Source of the DNA: Akkermansia muciniphila
Lineage (GTDB): Bacteria > Verrucomicrobiota > Verrucomicrobiia > Verrucomicrobiales > Akkermansiaceae
Direction of reading: 5' to 3'
Length of the DNA stretch: 64,000 nucleotides
Assembly (NCBI GenBank): GCA_945890645.1
Contig: CAMDCV010000022.1
Location: forward strand, 1 to 64,000
Shown here: positions 16,931-25,751 of the stretch, piece by piece
How positions within the stretch are numbered: position 1 is the stretch's first letter
How the letters are laid out: each line of letters begins with the position of its first letter
Notes under the pieces: model-generated
The model's input: the letters and a program-made list of their open reading frames with translations, nothing else
Databases searched by the model: none
What the model was told of the DNA's origin: nothing
Translations under genes and position numbers: made by a program

Positions 16931-19185
16931 AAAAGAAACGTCATAGAATCCTACGCGGATTGATTCTCAGCAGCGGCATAGTCTTGCTGCTGTTGGGAAT
17001 TCTGTGGCTGACGATTCCTCGTTGTGAGCTGTATCGCGATGACATCACATGGTCACCCGTGCTTCGCGATCGCGATGGTAAGGTGTTGCATCTGGGTTTA
17101 GCACGCGATGAGCGCTATCGAATTCGTGTTCCGTTGGAAGAAATTTCGCCGACCATGCGACGTGCGACATTGGCTTATGAAGATGAGCAGTATTTTTCCC
17201 ACCCCGGTGTGAATCCGCTGTCGCTCATCCGTGCGATCAGTGGCCGTTTGCAAGGTGTGTCACGCGGCGGCGGTTCGACGATCTCGATGCAGTATGCGCG
17301 ACTGCGTTTCAATTTATCGACACGGACAATTCCTGGAAAATTGCAGCAGTTGCTGTGTGCGATTCTGTTAGAAAAATACTACACCAAGGAACAAATCCTC
17401 GAAGCGTATTTCAACACCGTGCCGTATGGAGGAAATGTGGAAGGCATCTCTGCCGCGAGCTTGCGCTGGTGTGGCAAAGAATGTCGAGATCTCGAACTAG
17501 CGGAATCAGTGGCACTGGTGATGTTGCCGCAACGGCCTGCTCTGCGACGTCCGCGACCGGGTGTTGAAGAGGTGCCCGCGACTTTAGCCGCTCGCAAACG
17601 TTTGCTGCAAAAGCTGGGTCAGGCCGATGCGATGCTCTCGGATTATCGATGGGAATCCATCGCTGTGCCGCGTGAAGCCCCGCATTTGGCACGTCGATTG
17701 CGAGGTGTTTCTGAGCCATCGACCCTTGATCGCAACTTGCAAATTGTAGTCGAAGAATCCGTTCAAGATTATCTTCTTCGCGTGCATGAGAAGGGTGTTG
17801 GCAATGCTGCTGTCATCGTGGTGGATGCTCCGACGCGGGAGGTGCGTGCGTATGTGGGTTCCGGTGGATTCTTCAATTCAAAGATCGAAGGGCAGATCGA
17901 TGCTTGTCGTGTGAAGCGATCGCCGGGTTCGCTTTACAAACCCTTTATTTTCGGACTCGGCATCGAGCAGGGATTGCTCCATCCGAATACATTGTTGGCC
18001 GATGCGCCGATGCATTTCCGTGATTACAATCCAGAAAACAATGAGCGCGATTTCCTCGGTCCGGTGAAAGCTAGCGAGGCGCTATATCGCAGTCGTAATC
18101 TTCCCGCTTTGGCATTGATGCAGCGGCTGAAAGGTAAGGGTTTGTATGGTTATCTAACAGATTCGGGACTGCAATTGGATCATGAGGCTGAGCATTATGG
18201 ATTGGCATTGGCATTAGGTACGGCAGCGGCCACCCCCGAAGAAATGGGGATGTTCTATGCGGCTCTTGCAGATGATGGTCTGTCACGACCACTAATTTAT
18301 CAGCGCGGTGGGAAAGTAGATTTAGCGATGCAAACACCCATGCTGAGCGATGGCACGCGTTGGCTCGTGCGGCAAATGCTCTGCGACCCGCAGCAAGCCG
18401 AACCGTTTTCCGAGCCTACTATTTCGTTTAAAACGGGTACTTCGCAAGGCTATCGCGATGCTTGGGCTATTGGAATCAGTGGACGCACGGTGATTGTTGT
18501 GTGGGTTGGGAATTTCGATGCGTCGTCGAACCCAGCTTTCAAAGGTCGAACCATGGCCGCGCCCTTGATGGCGGAGTTGTTTCGTCGCACCAAATTAGCC
18601 GAACCATTTCCGGCACCTCCCGCGAGTGTGAAGCAGATCGAAATGTGCGCGTCCTCGGGCATGATTCCCTGCGATCATTGCAAGCAGCGCAGCAGTGGCT
18701 GGTTTCTCTCTAATGTCTCGCCGATTGTGCCCTGTGATTTGCACCGATTGGTATGGGTCGATCAACGCACGGGGCTGCGTGTCGCGCCGCGCGATGACGA
18801 TACTAACATCAAAGCGCAAGTGTGTGAATTTTGGTCGCCCGAATTTCTCGAATTGTTTCGCCTCGCTGGCATGCCGCGTCGAGCGATTCCTGAAAGTCTC
18901 GAGGTCATGACGCAGTCGAACGATGCACCACAAATCCTCTCGCCATTAAACGATCATCTTTATCAAATCGGTGATGGCTCTCAAATGGGGCTGATCTGCA
19001 AAGCAAAGGCGGCAACAGGAGTGAGCCGATTGTTTTGGTTTGGCAATGGCGTCTTTCTCGGCTCCACCGAACCAAGTGAAGCGTTTGTCTGGCACGAGGC
19101 GTCTGGTAATAGCAAAATCCATGTCATGGACGATCGCGGCATGTCCGCCACCGTGCGCGTGCAAGTCGAGCGTCGCGCGCCGTAA
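16927..19185 (+). CDS. pbpC: penicillin-binding protein 1C
   Basis: This 752-residue bifunctional peptidoglycan synthase has one N-terminal membrane helix (13-30). The glycosyltransferase domain has its catalytic E85 in LAYEDEQYF and the GGSTISMQ motif at 115-122. The transpeptidase domain has S335-L-Y-K338, SRN at 389-391 and KTG at 502-504. The C-terminal part from about 600 matches the PBP1C tail, with cysteine pairs in CASSGMIPCDHC. The GTG start overlaps the macroglobulin stop (GTGA), so translation is coupled. Known pairs of these two genes suggest that the synthase repairs wall damage while the macroglobulin traps proteases. Confidence 0.95.
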   Translation: MKKKRHRILRGLILSSGIVLLLLGILWLTIPRCELYRDDITWSPVLRDRDGKVLHLGLARDERYRIRVPLEEISPTMRRATLAYEDEQYFSHPGVNPLSLIRAISGRLQGVSRGGGSTISMQYARLRFNLSTRTIPGKLQQLLCAILLEKYYTKEQILEAYFNTVPYGGNVEGISAASLRWCGKECRDLELAESVALVMLPQRPALRRPRPGVEEVPATLAARKRLLQKLGQADAMLSDYRWESIAVPREAPHLARRLRGVSEPSTLDRNLQIVVEESVQDYLLRVHEKGVGNAAVIVVDAPTREVRAYVGSGGFFNSKIEGQIDACRVKRSPGSLYKPFIFGLGIEQGLLHPNTLLADAPMHFRDYNPENNERDFLGPVKASEALYRSRNLPALALMQRLKGKGLYGYLTDSGLQLDHEAEHYGLALALGTAAATPEEMGMFYAALADDGLSRPLIYQRGGKVDLAMQTPMLSDGTRWLVRQMLCDPQQAEPFSEPTISFKTGTSQGYRDAWAIGISGRTVIVVWVGNFDASSNPAFKGRTMAAPLMAELFRRTKLAEPFPAPPASVKQIEMCASSGMIPCDHCKQRSSGWFLSNVSPIVPCDLHRLVWVDQRTGLRVAPRDDDTNIKAQVCEFWSPEFLELFRLAGMPRRAIPESLEVMTQSNDAPQILSPLNDHLYQIGDGSQMGLICKAKAATGVSRLFWFGNGVFLGSTEPSEAFVWHEASGNSKIHVMDDRGMSATVRVQVERRAP

Positions 19186-19197
19186 TTCGTTAGATTT

Positions 19198-19953
19198 TCA
19201 CGCTTTCCTAGCAATGGTGGAGAGAATTTGCGCCTGCGCGAGGGATTTGCGGTGGGGCTTGAAATCGGGGTGTTGTTTTTCGATGACAAAGCCGGCGGCC
19301 TTGAGATGGGCTTTGAGTTGCTCGCGGGTGAACCAATAAAGTTGTTGGGTGGATTCGTGACTAGCTGTGAGTTCTCCCTCCGCATTATTAATCTCGTAAC
19401 GATGCTGACGATGGAGAATTTGTTTTTCTCGATCGATTTGGTGCATCGTCTGAATGGATGCGAGCGTGCCATCATCGAGCAGAGTTTGGTGGTCGGGATA
19501 CCATTGGTTTTCAGGGAGGTCTCCGAGAATTTCCGCGAGTGGGGTGAAGGTGCTGAGATAGAGTGCGCCTTGGTCTTCGAGCATCGCAGAGAAGCGTTTC
19601 AGGGCAGACACAGGATCGCGGGAGAGTTGCAAGGTAAAGGCGGGCAACATCAGGCTGGCATAAGTTTGAGGGGCATGCCAATCGTCCATATTGCCGTGGT
19701 GCAGACTAAGATCGGCGTGCTTCGATTGTTGACGACAAAGGTCGAGCATTTCTTGCGATAGTTCTAGGCCTTCGACGATAAATCCTTCGTCGAGCAATGG
19801 CAACAGCAAGCGACCCGACCCACAGCCGATTTCCAAACTTCTGCCGGGATGTTCGTTGAGGAATTCTCTGAGTAAGGGCAATTCTAACGATGGCCCCTCA
19901 CTGGCCCAGAAAACATCGTGCAGCGTGGCTTCTAGCGAATCGTATGAGTTCAT
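19198..19953 (-). CDS. class I SAM-dependent methyltransferase
   Basis: This encodes 251 residues. The SAM-binding motif I is SLEIGCGSGRLLLPLLDEG, with the acidic motif II residue in VEGLELS and the HGNMDDW segment near motif III. The rest fits the methyltransferase type that often modifies small molecules, but the substrate cannot be told. The ATG at 19953 was chosen over an upstream TTG at 19986 because it is a stronger start codon. It converges with pbpC, whose stop is 12 bases away, and lies downstream of DAHP synthase on the same strand, separated by a twin-hairpin repeat. Confidence 0.82.
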   Translation of the reverse strand: MNSYDSLEATLHDVFWASEGPSLELPLLREFLNEHPGRSLEIGCGSGRLLLPLLDEGFIVEGLELSQEMLDLCRQQSKHADLSLHHGNMDDWHAPQTYASLMLPAFTLQLSRDPVSALKRFSAMLEDQGALYLSTFTPLAEILGDLPENQWYPDHQTLLDDGTLASIQTMHQIDREKQILHRQHRYEINNAEGELTASHESTQQLYWFTREQLKAHLKAAGFVIEKQHPDFKPHRKSLAQAQILSTIARKA

Positions 19954-19990
19954 CTTTGAGTTATATAGCTTCCTTTGGTTCTGCAAAAAA

Positions 19991-20050
19991 GGAGCACAGG
20001 CGTCACGCCTGTGTTTGTGCTTAAGGTCACAGGCAAGGTGCCTGTGCTCC
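19991..20050. repeat. twin-hairpin palindromic repeat
   Basis: The element holds two hairpins with the same stem. CACAGGC-N5-GCCTGTG occurs at 19995-20013 and again at 20028-20046. The outer ends GGAGCACAGGC and GCCTGTGCTCC also pair, so the whole 60-base unit can fold as one cruciform. It lies just past the DAHP synthase stop and could end or stabilise that transcript. It has the look of a dispersed REP-like element. Confidence 0.65.
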
Positions 20051-20059
20051 TTTCCGATT

Positions 20060-21118
20060 TTATTGCTCGCGGCGTGTGCGCACTGCTTTAGCGAGACGGT
20101 CGAGCACTTCGACTGTGTCTTGCCAATTGATGCATTGGTCGGTGACCGATTGACCGTAAGTCAATTTCTTAAGATCTGGGACCAGCTTTTGTGCGCCTTC
20201 GACGAGGTTCGACTCAATCATGCAAGCGGCAATGCAGCGAGAACCTTCTTCGATTTGATGGGAAATGGCGTTAACAACTAAGGGTTGATTGCGGAAGTCT
20301 TTCATGGAATTTCCATGAGAGCAATCGACCATTACGTAGGGCGGGAGGTTCTGCTCCTTGAGAGAGTGCTCCACATCGCGGATGCTTGCTTCGTCGTAGT
20401 TCGGGCCTTTTGATCCGCCGCGCAAGATGACGTGGCAGGAGTCGTTGCCTTTGGTGGAGACGATAGCGGAGACACCCTGCTTGGTAACCGAGAGAAAATG
20501 GTGTGGTCGTGAGGACGACTGGATGGCATCGAGCGCAAGTTGAATCGATCCGCCAGTGCCGTTTTTGAATCCGACAGGCATCGACAGCCCCGATGCGAGT
20601 TCGCGGTGAATTTGTGATTCCGTGGTGCGAGCACCGATCGCACCGTAAGTAATAAGATCGGCGATATACTGCGGAGAAATGGTGTCGAGAAATTCGGTGG
20701 CAGCAGGCACGCCGCGATTGGCGAGCTCTAACAACAATCCGCGTGCCACGCGCAGGCCATGGTTGATATCGAACGAATCATCGAGATGCGGATCATTGAT
20801 CAAACCTTTCCAACCAACGGTGGTGCGAGGTTTTTCAAAATAGACTCGCATGATGATGAGCAAGTCTTTGCTAAGGCGTTGCGCCTCGGCATTCAGTAAA
20901 TCGGCGTATTCGAGCGCTGCCTTGGGGTCATGAATGGAGCAAGGGCCTACGACAGCGAGGAGTCTGTCATCTTCGCCCTTGAGAATTCGATCGGCGGCGA
21001 CGCGAGTCGAGCTCACGAGCTCGGCGGCTTTTTCCGACATCGGCAAATAATAGGCAAGAATCGAGGGCGAAATCAGTGGGTTGATTCCAGCAATGCGGAG
21101 GTCGTCGGTACGCGTCAC
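20060..21118 (-). CDS. 3-deoxy-7-phosphoheptulonate synthase (DAHP synthase, type I)
   Basis: This is the first enzyme of the shikimate pathway, joining phosphoenolpyruvate and erythrose 4-phosphate. The sequence follows the AroF/G/H family closely: GPCSIHDP, MRVYFEKPRTTVGWKGL, GARTTESQIHRELASGL, PVGFKNGTGG and VDCSHGNSMKDF. The GTG at 21118 aligns with the E. coli start (TDDLRIAGINPL against NDDLRIKEIKEL) and gives 352 residues. The frame stays open to a GTG at 21235, which would add 39 residues with no family match. Which feedback class (AroF, G or H) it belongs to cannot be judged. It is the last of three genes in the same direction. Confidence 0.92.
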   Translation of the reverse strand: MTRTDDLRIAGINPLISPSILAYYLPMSEKAAELVSSTRVAADRILKGEDDRLLAVVGPCSIHDPKAALEYADLLNAEAQRLSKDLLIIMRVYFEKPRTTVGWKGLINDPHLDDSFDINHGLRVARGLLLELANRGVPAATEFLDTISPQYIADLITYGAIGARTTESQIHRELASGLSMPVGFKNGTGGSIQLALDAIQSSSRPHHFLSVTKQGVSAIVSTKGNDSCHVILRGGSKGPNYDEASIRDVEHSLKEQNLPPYVMVDCSHGNSMKDFRNQPLVVNAISHQIEEGSRCIAACMIESNLVEGAQKLVPDLKKLTYGQSVTDQCINWQDTVEVLDRLAKAVRTRREQ

Positions 21119-21241
21119 GCGCGGGAGAGTGGGGTAAGAATTTCCGATAATCAATGATGAAATCGGACAAATGCTGCACAGATATGTGCCGTTTGGATGT
21201 TTTGTGTGGTCTGAGAGATCGGAGTATTCCGCCACTGCTGG

Positions 21242-22132
21242 CTAGGGTGCAATGGGGGCAGCGGCTTCTGGTCGGCGACGAAGGATGACTGATTGTAGAA
21301 AGCCCCCAGAAGATCCGTCGTTTGAGAGGAAGTATTGGTTTTTACTTTTGAGTATAATCATCTGCGTTTGCTCGTTTTGGCGTACTGGAATGATGTTGTT
21401 CTCAACGATACGCCATTCATCTGTGTCTTTGCATGCGATTTCATAGAGGCACTGTTGATTGGTAATAGGAACGATCTTGGTATCGCGGGTTTTCATTTCC
21501 TTCGCATTATCGCCATTGCAACGCACAGCAATCAAGTAGGGGCTGAGGTTATGGATGCGCAGTTGTCCCATGGGCAACTTGGTCGGGTCATCGTCGATTA
21601 CATAAGCGACAAATGTATCTCCTGTGGCAGGAGCAAGAAGGACTGTTGCACGACGGCAGTTAGCAGGAAGTTGAGCGAGGGCAACAAGAGTGGGCTTTTC
21701 CTTGCGACGTTTTTCCAATTCGAGTGCCAAGGGACTTTTCGCCGCGGCATCTTGCGCTCGATTGGCGGGGGTATCCTCAAGGCGCAGCGGCATGCTTTGA
21801 TGGAGTTTATCCTCTTCGCTGGGTTCGGGTTTTGGTGGTAAGCCGCCGTCTCCAGATTTGTAGATTTCCATCAATGCGGGACCACTGTATTCGACGGGTT
21901 TGCTATACTTAAAAGCCATTGCGATGAGGGTGCCATTGGCTTCGGCGGTTTTGAGGGATATCCCCCCGATGGAGTCACCCCATGCGACGAGATCAAGCTT
22001 TATCGAAACAGTCTCTTCCTGCGCAGTAAGCAAAGACAGCGGGCAAAAGAAAGCGAAGAGGGAGTAAACGATTCTGTTATACTTCCTGAGCGCTGAGCCA
22101 GCGGAAGGATACGATTTTGAATTGACGTCCAT
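21242..22132 (-). CDS. secreted protein of unknown function, partner of the prepilin-like giant
   Basis: This encodes about 296 residues with a hydrophobic segment (IVYSLFAFFCPLSLLTA) followed by QEE, which looks like a signal peptide preceded by an unusually long N-terminal region. The mature part has a charged linker near residue 130 and beta-rich segments such as MGQLRIHNLSPYLIAV. I recognise no domain. The start at 22132 overlaps the end of the upstream gene by 56 bases; a non-ATG start nearer the signal peptide is possible. The overlap suggests the two products work together in the envelope. Confidence 0.65.
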   Translation of the reverse strand: MDVNSKSYPSAGSALRKYNRIVYSLFAFFCPLSLLTAQEETVSIKLDLVAWGDSIGGISLKTAEANGTLIAMAFKYSKPVEYSGPALMEIYKSGDGGLPPKPEPSEEDKLHQSMPLRLEDTPANRAQDAAAKSPLALELEKRRKEKPTLVALAQLPANCRRATVLLAPATGDTFVAYVIDDDPTKLPMGQLRIHNLSPYLIAVRCNGDNAKEMKTRDTKIVPITNQQCLYEIACKDTDEWRIVENNIIPVRQNEQTQMIILKSKNQYFLSNDGSSGGFLQSVILRRRPEAAAPIAP

Positions 22133-25100
22133 AGGTGCGATTAAGGGTGGTAAGTTTTTTTTCTGTAAGAGTATCGCGGATTTCAGGTTTGTTGGTCGGA
22201 TCGACATAATGTGGCATACGTTGTATGATCGCTTCGCAATAGGCTTTGGCAATCGATTTACCAGTGGTGTCGAGAGCCTCACCGAAAGAACGGATGCGGA
22301 AGGTGTCCGATCGAGGTGCAATCGAAGGCCCGATGACTTGGAGGACATCGGCTTGAGTCAACCAACTAGGAATAGCGGTTGAGCGAAAGCCTTGTTCGTT
22401 TTTGAGACTGCTGAGCATTTCTCGATCTGCGATGATGCTGGCAACTGCACCGAAGTGGTTGTCTTGGGAGGTATTAGCCCAATCGGGCACTAATGGGTCT
22501 ACGTTTTGCAACTGACCAGCCAGGTCTGTTCCATCCAGGTCAGCACGAGGAGCGCCGTTTTTTTCCAGTAAGTTGACCCGGTCCGTGGTTGCGTCCACTT
22601 TACTAAAAGATTTTTTATTGCCAGCGACATTGACATTGATACCCGATTCATCAATAGCCGACTGCAAGGCTCCGCTGCGAGTAAGCGCGGCATTGTTAGA
22701 AATGTTAGCGATGGCGCGATTGACAAAATGCGAGTGCGAGAGGAAAGGGCCGCGCATACGCACTTGTTTTACCATTTCGGTGGCAAGGGCATCCAGTTCC
22801 GTATCAGTGAGGCGGCGGTAGCCAGAGAATGAATCTGCATCGTTACCTGTGGGTGGGTTAGTCGATGTGGTAATTTGCTCGAGGGTGCGTGGAAAGGCCG
22901 CGCCTGGCGAAGTGGTTGTATCGGCTTTGTGGCGAAAATGTTTTGAGCTGCCGAGAAACGCTTTCCAAGCATTTTTGTCTGTTGAGTTGAAGTTGAAGGC
23001 ACCGTCCACTATTAGCTTTGTCGCTGCCGTGATAGGGTCGCTCAAGTCTGCCGCAGTTGTGCCTGGGGCGGTGCCAATGAGAGTTGGGTTATCCGACGGT
23101 ATGGAACTGTTACTCTCGGGCAAAGCGGAAAGAAAGTAAGTATCCCAGAGAGAAGCATTGAGTAGGTAAGCAATGTCAAAGTAATTGCGGTCAACGTAGC
23201 TACTACCACCGACTCGTAGCACTGTGTAATCTGAGCGTCTTTGCTGAGTAGAGGTGCGTTTGACGAAAGGATTGGCATAAGAATTGCCGACGGCATAGGC
23301 GGGTTGGTGGCCAAGAGAGCCCGCAATTTCATCGCCTGTAAGGTCTGCGTGTTGGAACTGTGCAAGCGAGGTGAACTGCCTTGGTGTGGAAAAAAGAATT
23401 GTTTTCGGGCTAGAGTTGATTAGAGAGCGGGCCCAAGGCAATTGGCTAGATACGAGATTGCGGGTGAACGCCGTGCCAGTGTCGCCACCGGGAGGATCTT
23501 TTGGCATATCCGCGTGACCATTGCTGCTTTCCATGAAAAATGGTGCGGGATTATAGCTGGCAATGGATTTATAGAAGCGTGTGCCCTGCATATTGAAATC
23601 ATAGAAAGTTCGTAGAGTCGATCCACGCTGGCCCATTTCGTGAGTGGCGGGCATGTAGTCATTGTAAATCATACCCGGACGGCTGATTTGGAAGCTGTAA
23701 AGCATAAGACCCACAGGTCCAGTGAGCTGGGATACCTCAGACTCAGTGAATCTGCGGGTGTTTTGCACAAAGAAACCGTTGTCTAATTCAAAGTCCTCGA
23801 TGCGGCACAGTGACTCCGAGCTAGAGCTACCAGCAGTCTTCATATCGACGATGATTTGGGTGGTGTTTTGCGATTCGCGGATGTCAAAGCCGACGTTGGC
23901 GACTTCGGCTGCGGAGTTGAAAATCCGCGTGCTGTCGAGTTCTACGCAGCGATTAAAATCAAATGGCGCCGAGGAGTTAAACGGCGCTAAAGGCACCACC
24001 ACACGGCTAGCGCCTGTGCCTTGTAGACGTTTGGTGTAGCCTGCGAGGGTATAAGCGCGTGCTTCACCGGGTTGGAGCGTGCTTTTGCCGATGCTAAAAA
24101 AAGCATTGTTGAATACAGCTTGCTCAGTCGTGTCCTTATTGATGTAAACACAGTTTCCCCCCAAGTTCCAGATTCGTGAAGGACTATTGCCTGAGGGGGT
24201 ATCGTTGCGCACCTCGATTTCGAGGTCATTATCCCACCGCAGTGGAACTGAATACGGGTTGGAAATGACGATGGCAATTTTCCCACAGGGATTAGTTTTA
24301 AAGGTGGTTCCGTTTTGCACAAATTTCACGCCCATGAGGATTCGGAAATCGGTGATCATTGGAGAAATGGATGGCTGCGTGGAGGAGGTGGCGGCTTTCA
24401 CTAGGAGTGCACCAGAGGTAAGATTTTTTCCCCGTGTGTAAAATTCCTGCAATGTATTCCAACTAGGCGCCACCATGGAGCTTGCCACCGATTTGGGAAT
24501 GATGGTGGTGTTGTTAATGGGATAATTGAGAACTGCGGTTGTGGGGATCGTACTAGGCTTGGTGGAAGGAAGTTGTTTCGAAAGAATTGTGTGCAAGTCC
24601 ACTTTAGTGCCGCCGTTTAGATTGTCGACGAGAAGGCCGAAGCTGTCAACGGTAGCGCTATGAAATGCCGCTTGTAGAGGAGATACCCCAGAACTTCCGA
24701 TAGCAGCCGCAGGCATGAGTAGTTCGGCCTGATTGATTGTAGAGAGTTTTGCCAATGATGGGTGAGTCGCAGAGGTGGGTGTAGGGTATTCGCTAAAGCC
24801 CGCGATGGAATCCCAGCCGCGTCGTTGCGCGGTGAGCGATGCATATTGCGTGTTGTCAGTGTTTGATTGGATAATGTTGAGCTTTGCTTTTGCTCCCTCA
24901 TCACCGACCCACCAAGCGTATCGACCATTGTTTTTACCCGCAGCATCCTTGATATTGACTAGTGGAGCAGAAACGTAATTGCCAATTGTGTTGGCGCCTG
25001 CCTTTCCGACACTGGCTTCACCCACTAGAACCACAGCCTTTTTTGGATCAGAAATAGATCCACTGGAACCCACAGTAATACTTGAGTTGCTAGGGACAAT

Positions 25101-25604
25101 ACCGTTATGCGCGGTGTATGCTGTGCCAACCAAGGTTGCTTGCATGGTTTCATTGCCGCTGACAAGCCATTGCAAAAGAGCGGGTGAAGGAGTTTTCGTA
25201 TGAATGGATGCTGCGGTATCGCGGTTTGTGAATACGCCAGTCCAGAATCGTGACCCGTTTTGCACAGCAGTAAGACCTTTATTCTGACCATTGATCGATG
25301 TGTTATTGAGTGGCGCCGCCCCGGCCGCCAAGGTAATGCCTGCCGCGCCGGCAGCGATGTCCGCTGTGGCTGTGATGCGAGAATCGACTCCTGCGTGTTT
25401 TTGTAACTGCCCAATGGCGATGATCATTGCCATTTTAGCATTATCTTTCGCGATGCGCTGGGCATTTGACTGAGCGCTGCCTCGCAGGGTTACAGCGGAG
25501 AGCGACAAGAGTCCGATGCCGATCATGATGAGCAAAACGAGAAGACTGATCGTTATGATGAGTGTAAAACCATTTTTCAGTTGTTGATGGGGATTTCTTA
25601 TCAT
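22077..25604 (-). CDS. large prepilin-like protein, Verru_Chthon cassette protein A type
   Basis: This encodes 1175 residues. The N-terminus is a type IV prepilin signal: a short basic leader, then G-F-T-L and a long hydrophobic helix (IITISLLVLLIMIGIGLL). The stretch after it, including RGSAQSNAQRIAKDNAKMA, QLQKHAG and a DxRITA element, matches what I recall of 'Verru_Chthon cassette protein A', a family abundant in Verrucomicrobiota and of unknown role. The remaining 1100 residues are serine/threonine/asparagine-rich and presumably extracellular. Unlike typical cassettes, no B, C or D prepilin genes are adjacent; only one secreted protein follows. Confidence 0.85.
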   Translation of the reverse strand: MIRNPHQQLKNGFTLIITISLLVLLIMIGIGLLSLSAVTLRGSAQSNAQRIAKDNAKMAMIIAIGQLQKHAGVDSRITATADIAAGAAGITLAAGAAPLNNTSINGQNKGLTAVQNGSRFWTGVFTNRDTAASIHTKTPSPALLQWLVSGNETMQATLVGTAYTAHNGIVPSNSSITVGSSGSISDPKKAVVLVGEASVGKAGANTIGNYVSAPLVNIKDAAGKNNGRYAWWVGDEGAKAKLNIIQSNTDNTQYASLTAQRRGWDSIAGFSEYPTPTSATHPSLAKLSTINQAELLMPAAAIGSSGVSPLQAAFHSATVDSFGLLVDNLNGGTKVDLHTILSKQLPSTKPSTIPTTAVLNYPINNTTIIPKSVASSMVAPSWNTLQEFYTRGKNLTSGALLVKAATSSTQPSISPMITDFRILMGVKFVQNGTTFKTNPCGKIAIVISNPYSVPLRWDNDLEIEVRNDTPSGNSPSRIWNLGGNCVYINKDTTEQAVFNNAFFSIGKSTLQPGEARAYTLAGYTKRLQGTGASRVVVPLAPFNSSAPFDFNRCVELDSTRIFNSAAEVANVGFDIRESQNTTQIIVDMKTAGSSSSESLCRIEDFELDNGFFVQNTRRFTESEVSQLTGPVGLMLYSFQISRPGMIYNDYMPATHEMGQRGSTLRTFYDFNMQGTRFYKSIASYNPAPFFMESSNGHADMPKDPPGGDTGTAFTRNLVSSQLPWARSLINSSPKTILFSTPRQFTSLAQFQHADLTGDEIAGSLGHQPAYAVGNSYANPFVKRTSTQQRRSDYTVLRVGGSSYVDRNYFDIAYLLNASLWDTYFLSALPESNSSIPSDNPTLIGTAPGTTAADLSDPITAATKLIVDGAFNFNSTDKNAWKAFLGSSKHFRHKADTTTSPGAAFPRTLEQITTSTNPPTGNDADSFSGYRRLTDTELDALATEMVKQVRMRGPFLSHSHFVNRAIANISNNAALTRSGALQSAIDESGINVNVAGNKKSFSKVDATTDRVNLLEKNGAPRADLDGTDLAGQLQNVDPLVPDWANTSQDNHFGAVASIIADREMLSSLKNEQGFRSTAIPSWLTQADVLQVIGPSIAPRSDTFRIRSFGEALDTTGKSIAKAYCEAIIQRMPHYVDPTNKPEIRDTLTEKKLTTLNRTYGRQFKIVSFRWLSAQEV

Positions 25605-25751
25605 CGGGTCTGGTTTTCGCTAGTAGTTGGCAAATTTACGCTTGCCATTGTAAATACATTGTTTGTTTTTGCAGATAAAAACTAGCGAGAAAAAACAGCG
25701 CCCCACAGGGATACTGTTGAGTCTTAAGCTTTACGCAGTAGAACCATTTTT

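Noticed and set aside
20060-21235. DAHP synthase start at the GTG 21235
   Set aside because: The added 39 residues have no family match, while the GTG at 21118 aligns with known starts; the longer form cannot be fully excluded.
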